A stretch of 5,971 nucleotides of DNA, taken from positions 1 through 5,971 of the forward strand of contig QMTT01000065.1 of assembly GCA_003663565.1 (NCBI GenBank). The letters are read 5' to 3'. Origin of the DNA: Thermoplasmata archaeon. GTDB lineage: Archaea > Thermoplasmatota > B47-G6 > B47-G6B > 47-G6. How positions within the stretch are numbered: the stretch's first letter is position 1; every line of letters begins with the position of its first letter. Position numbers and translations under genes: made by a program. The notes beneath the pieces are model-generated. The model was not told the origin of the DNA and did not search any database. It saw only the letters and a list, made by a program, of their open reading frames with translations. This document shows positions 5,274-5,971 of this stretch, piece by piece.

Positions 5274-5971
5274 ATGCGAATACCTAAACCTCACTCACAA
5301 GTGCGCATTAAAAATAGAACAGCTTACAATGATATTGGTGAGAAATGTGGTATAGCAGCGTATATAGGAGATAATGCAATCTATATGGTGTATCTTTCAC
5401 TGATGGCCCTTCAGCATCGGGGTCAGGAGTCCGCGGGAATAGTAGCATGGAGGGATGATAGATTCATAAAATATAAAAACCATGGTCTGGTCCAGAATCT
5501 TCTTAGGTATATAGGAAGGGAAGGCAATGGAGCTAAGTCTGCGATAGGGCACGTGAGATACTCCACGTATGGAGGGAGCAGTAGGATATTCATACAACCA
5601 GTGCATGCGAAGTATAGAGATCTGAGCCTATATTTAGCACATAACGGAACGATACCTAATGCTTATTCCTACAGGAGTGAGCTTCAATCGAAAGGTGTAA
5701 AGACAGTTTTAGACTTAGACAGTGGAGTATTAGCTGGATACTTGGCGTATACTATATGGGAATATGGCATGAAGGAAGCCATTAACATGCTCTTTGAGAG
5801 ATTTAAAGCAGCATATGCTTTTGTTGCTTTAATACAAGGTGGAGATATTTTAGCAGCGAAAGATCCGTACGGAATAAGACCTCTTTCAATTGCACTCTCA
5901 AAAGAGAACGAGATAGCATTATCTTCAGAATCTTGTGCTTTTAGTGCTATAATGGGAAAGAATCAGTTTTA
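5274..5971 (+). CDS. purF: Amidophosphoribosyltransferase PurF (N-terminal half, truncated by window edge)
   Basis: PurF makes phosphoribosylamine from PRPP and glutamine, the committed step of purine synthesis. The visible 232 residues cover the Ntn-type (class II) glutaminase domain, about half of the usual 450-500; the PRPP-binding half is beyond the right edge. C25 in EKCGIAAY is the nucleophile freed by removal of a propeptide, here 24 residues long and rich in basic residues, against 11 in Bacillus subtilis PurF. Other motifs: LQHRGQESAGI (46-56); GHVRYSTYGG (92-101) with R95; AHNGTI (122-127), with N124 and G125 forming the oxyanion hole; D149 in LDLDSGVL, at the glutamine-binding Asp of the usual S-D-T/S-E motif; KAAYAFV (178-184); DPYGIRPLS (197-205); and SSESCAF (217-223). 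Start choice follows the GGTGAT site. Allosteric and possible Fe-S cluster residues lie outside the window. Last of five purine genes seen. Confidence 0.96.
   Translation, partial: MRIPKPHSQVRIKNRTAYNDIGEKCGIAAYIGDNAIYMVYLSLMALQHRGQESAGIVAWRDDRFIKYKNHGLVQNLLRYIGREGNGAKSAIGHVRYSTYGGSSRIFIQPVHAKYRDLSLYLAHNGTIPNAYSYRSELQSKGVKTVLDLDSGVLAGYLAYTIWEYGMKEAINMLFERFKAAYAFVALIQGGDILAAKDPYGIRPLSIALSKENEIALSSESCAFSAIMGKNQF

Noticed and set aside
5102..5287. 61-codon plus-strand frame spanning the purL end and the spacer
   Set aside because: It begins within purL in another frame, overlaps the purF start, and has no ribosome binding site or family pattern.
5321..5329. AGCTTACAA shared with the purC leader (1321-1329)
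   Set aside because: The second copy is within purF coding sequence and a 9-bp match in AT-rich DNA is expected by chance.
5397..5606. 69-codon minus-strand open frame
   Set aside because: It is antisense to the PurF glutaminase motifs QHRGQESAG and GHVRYSTYGG.

Overview
The window looks like chromosomal DNA from a thermophilic archaeon, most probably a Thermoproteota (crenarchaeal) lineage. This rests on archaeal-type promoters (TATA elements about 25 bp before the inferred transcript starts), one apparently leaderless gene, GGTGAT/GGAGG ribosome binding sites, heavy use of ATA for Ile and AGA/AGG for Arg, and a split PurS/PurQ/PurL enzyme. No 16S or other phylogenetic marker is present, so the genus is left open.

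Layout. Positions 1-1139, minus strand: the first 379 codons of a membrane-anchored GH13 glycoside hydrolase of cyclodextrin-glucanotransferase-like type, whose 3' end lies beyond position 1. Positions 1140-1344: a 205-bp AT-rich divergent intergenic region. It holds a leaderless-type promoter for the GH13 gene, a promoter plus Shine-Dalgarno for the right-hand operon, and between them two palindromic TTTTGT-ACAA boxes in tandem with a 22-bp period. Positions 1345-5971, plus strand: a purine biosynthesis operon in the order purC-purS-purQ-purL-purF. purC overlaps purS by 14 bp, purS and purQ are 1 bp apart, purQ and purL are 7 bp apart, and purL and purF are separated by 128 bp. purF runs off the right edge after 232 codons.

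How the genes work together. PurF commits PRPP to the pathway by making phosphoribosylamine from glutamine. PurS, PurQ and PurL together form FGAM synthetase: PurQ releases ammonia from glutamine, PurL activates FGAR with ATP, and PurS bridges the two. PurC adds aspartate to CAIR to give SAICAR. The other steps (purD, purN/T, purM, purE, purB) are not in the window. The GH13 enzyme acts outside the membrane on alpha-glucans and has no evident pathway link to purines; it is simply the divergent neighbour.

No new biological system is evident. The coding content is well-known families. The part least explained by known features is the structured intergenic region at about 1216-1330, which looks like a multi-site operator. 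Smaller points of note are the 24-residue PurF propeptide, the low GC of purC relative to purL, and the unexplained purL-purF gap.
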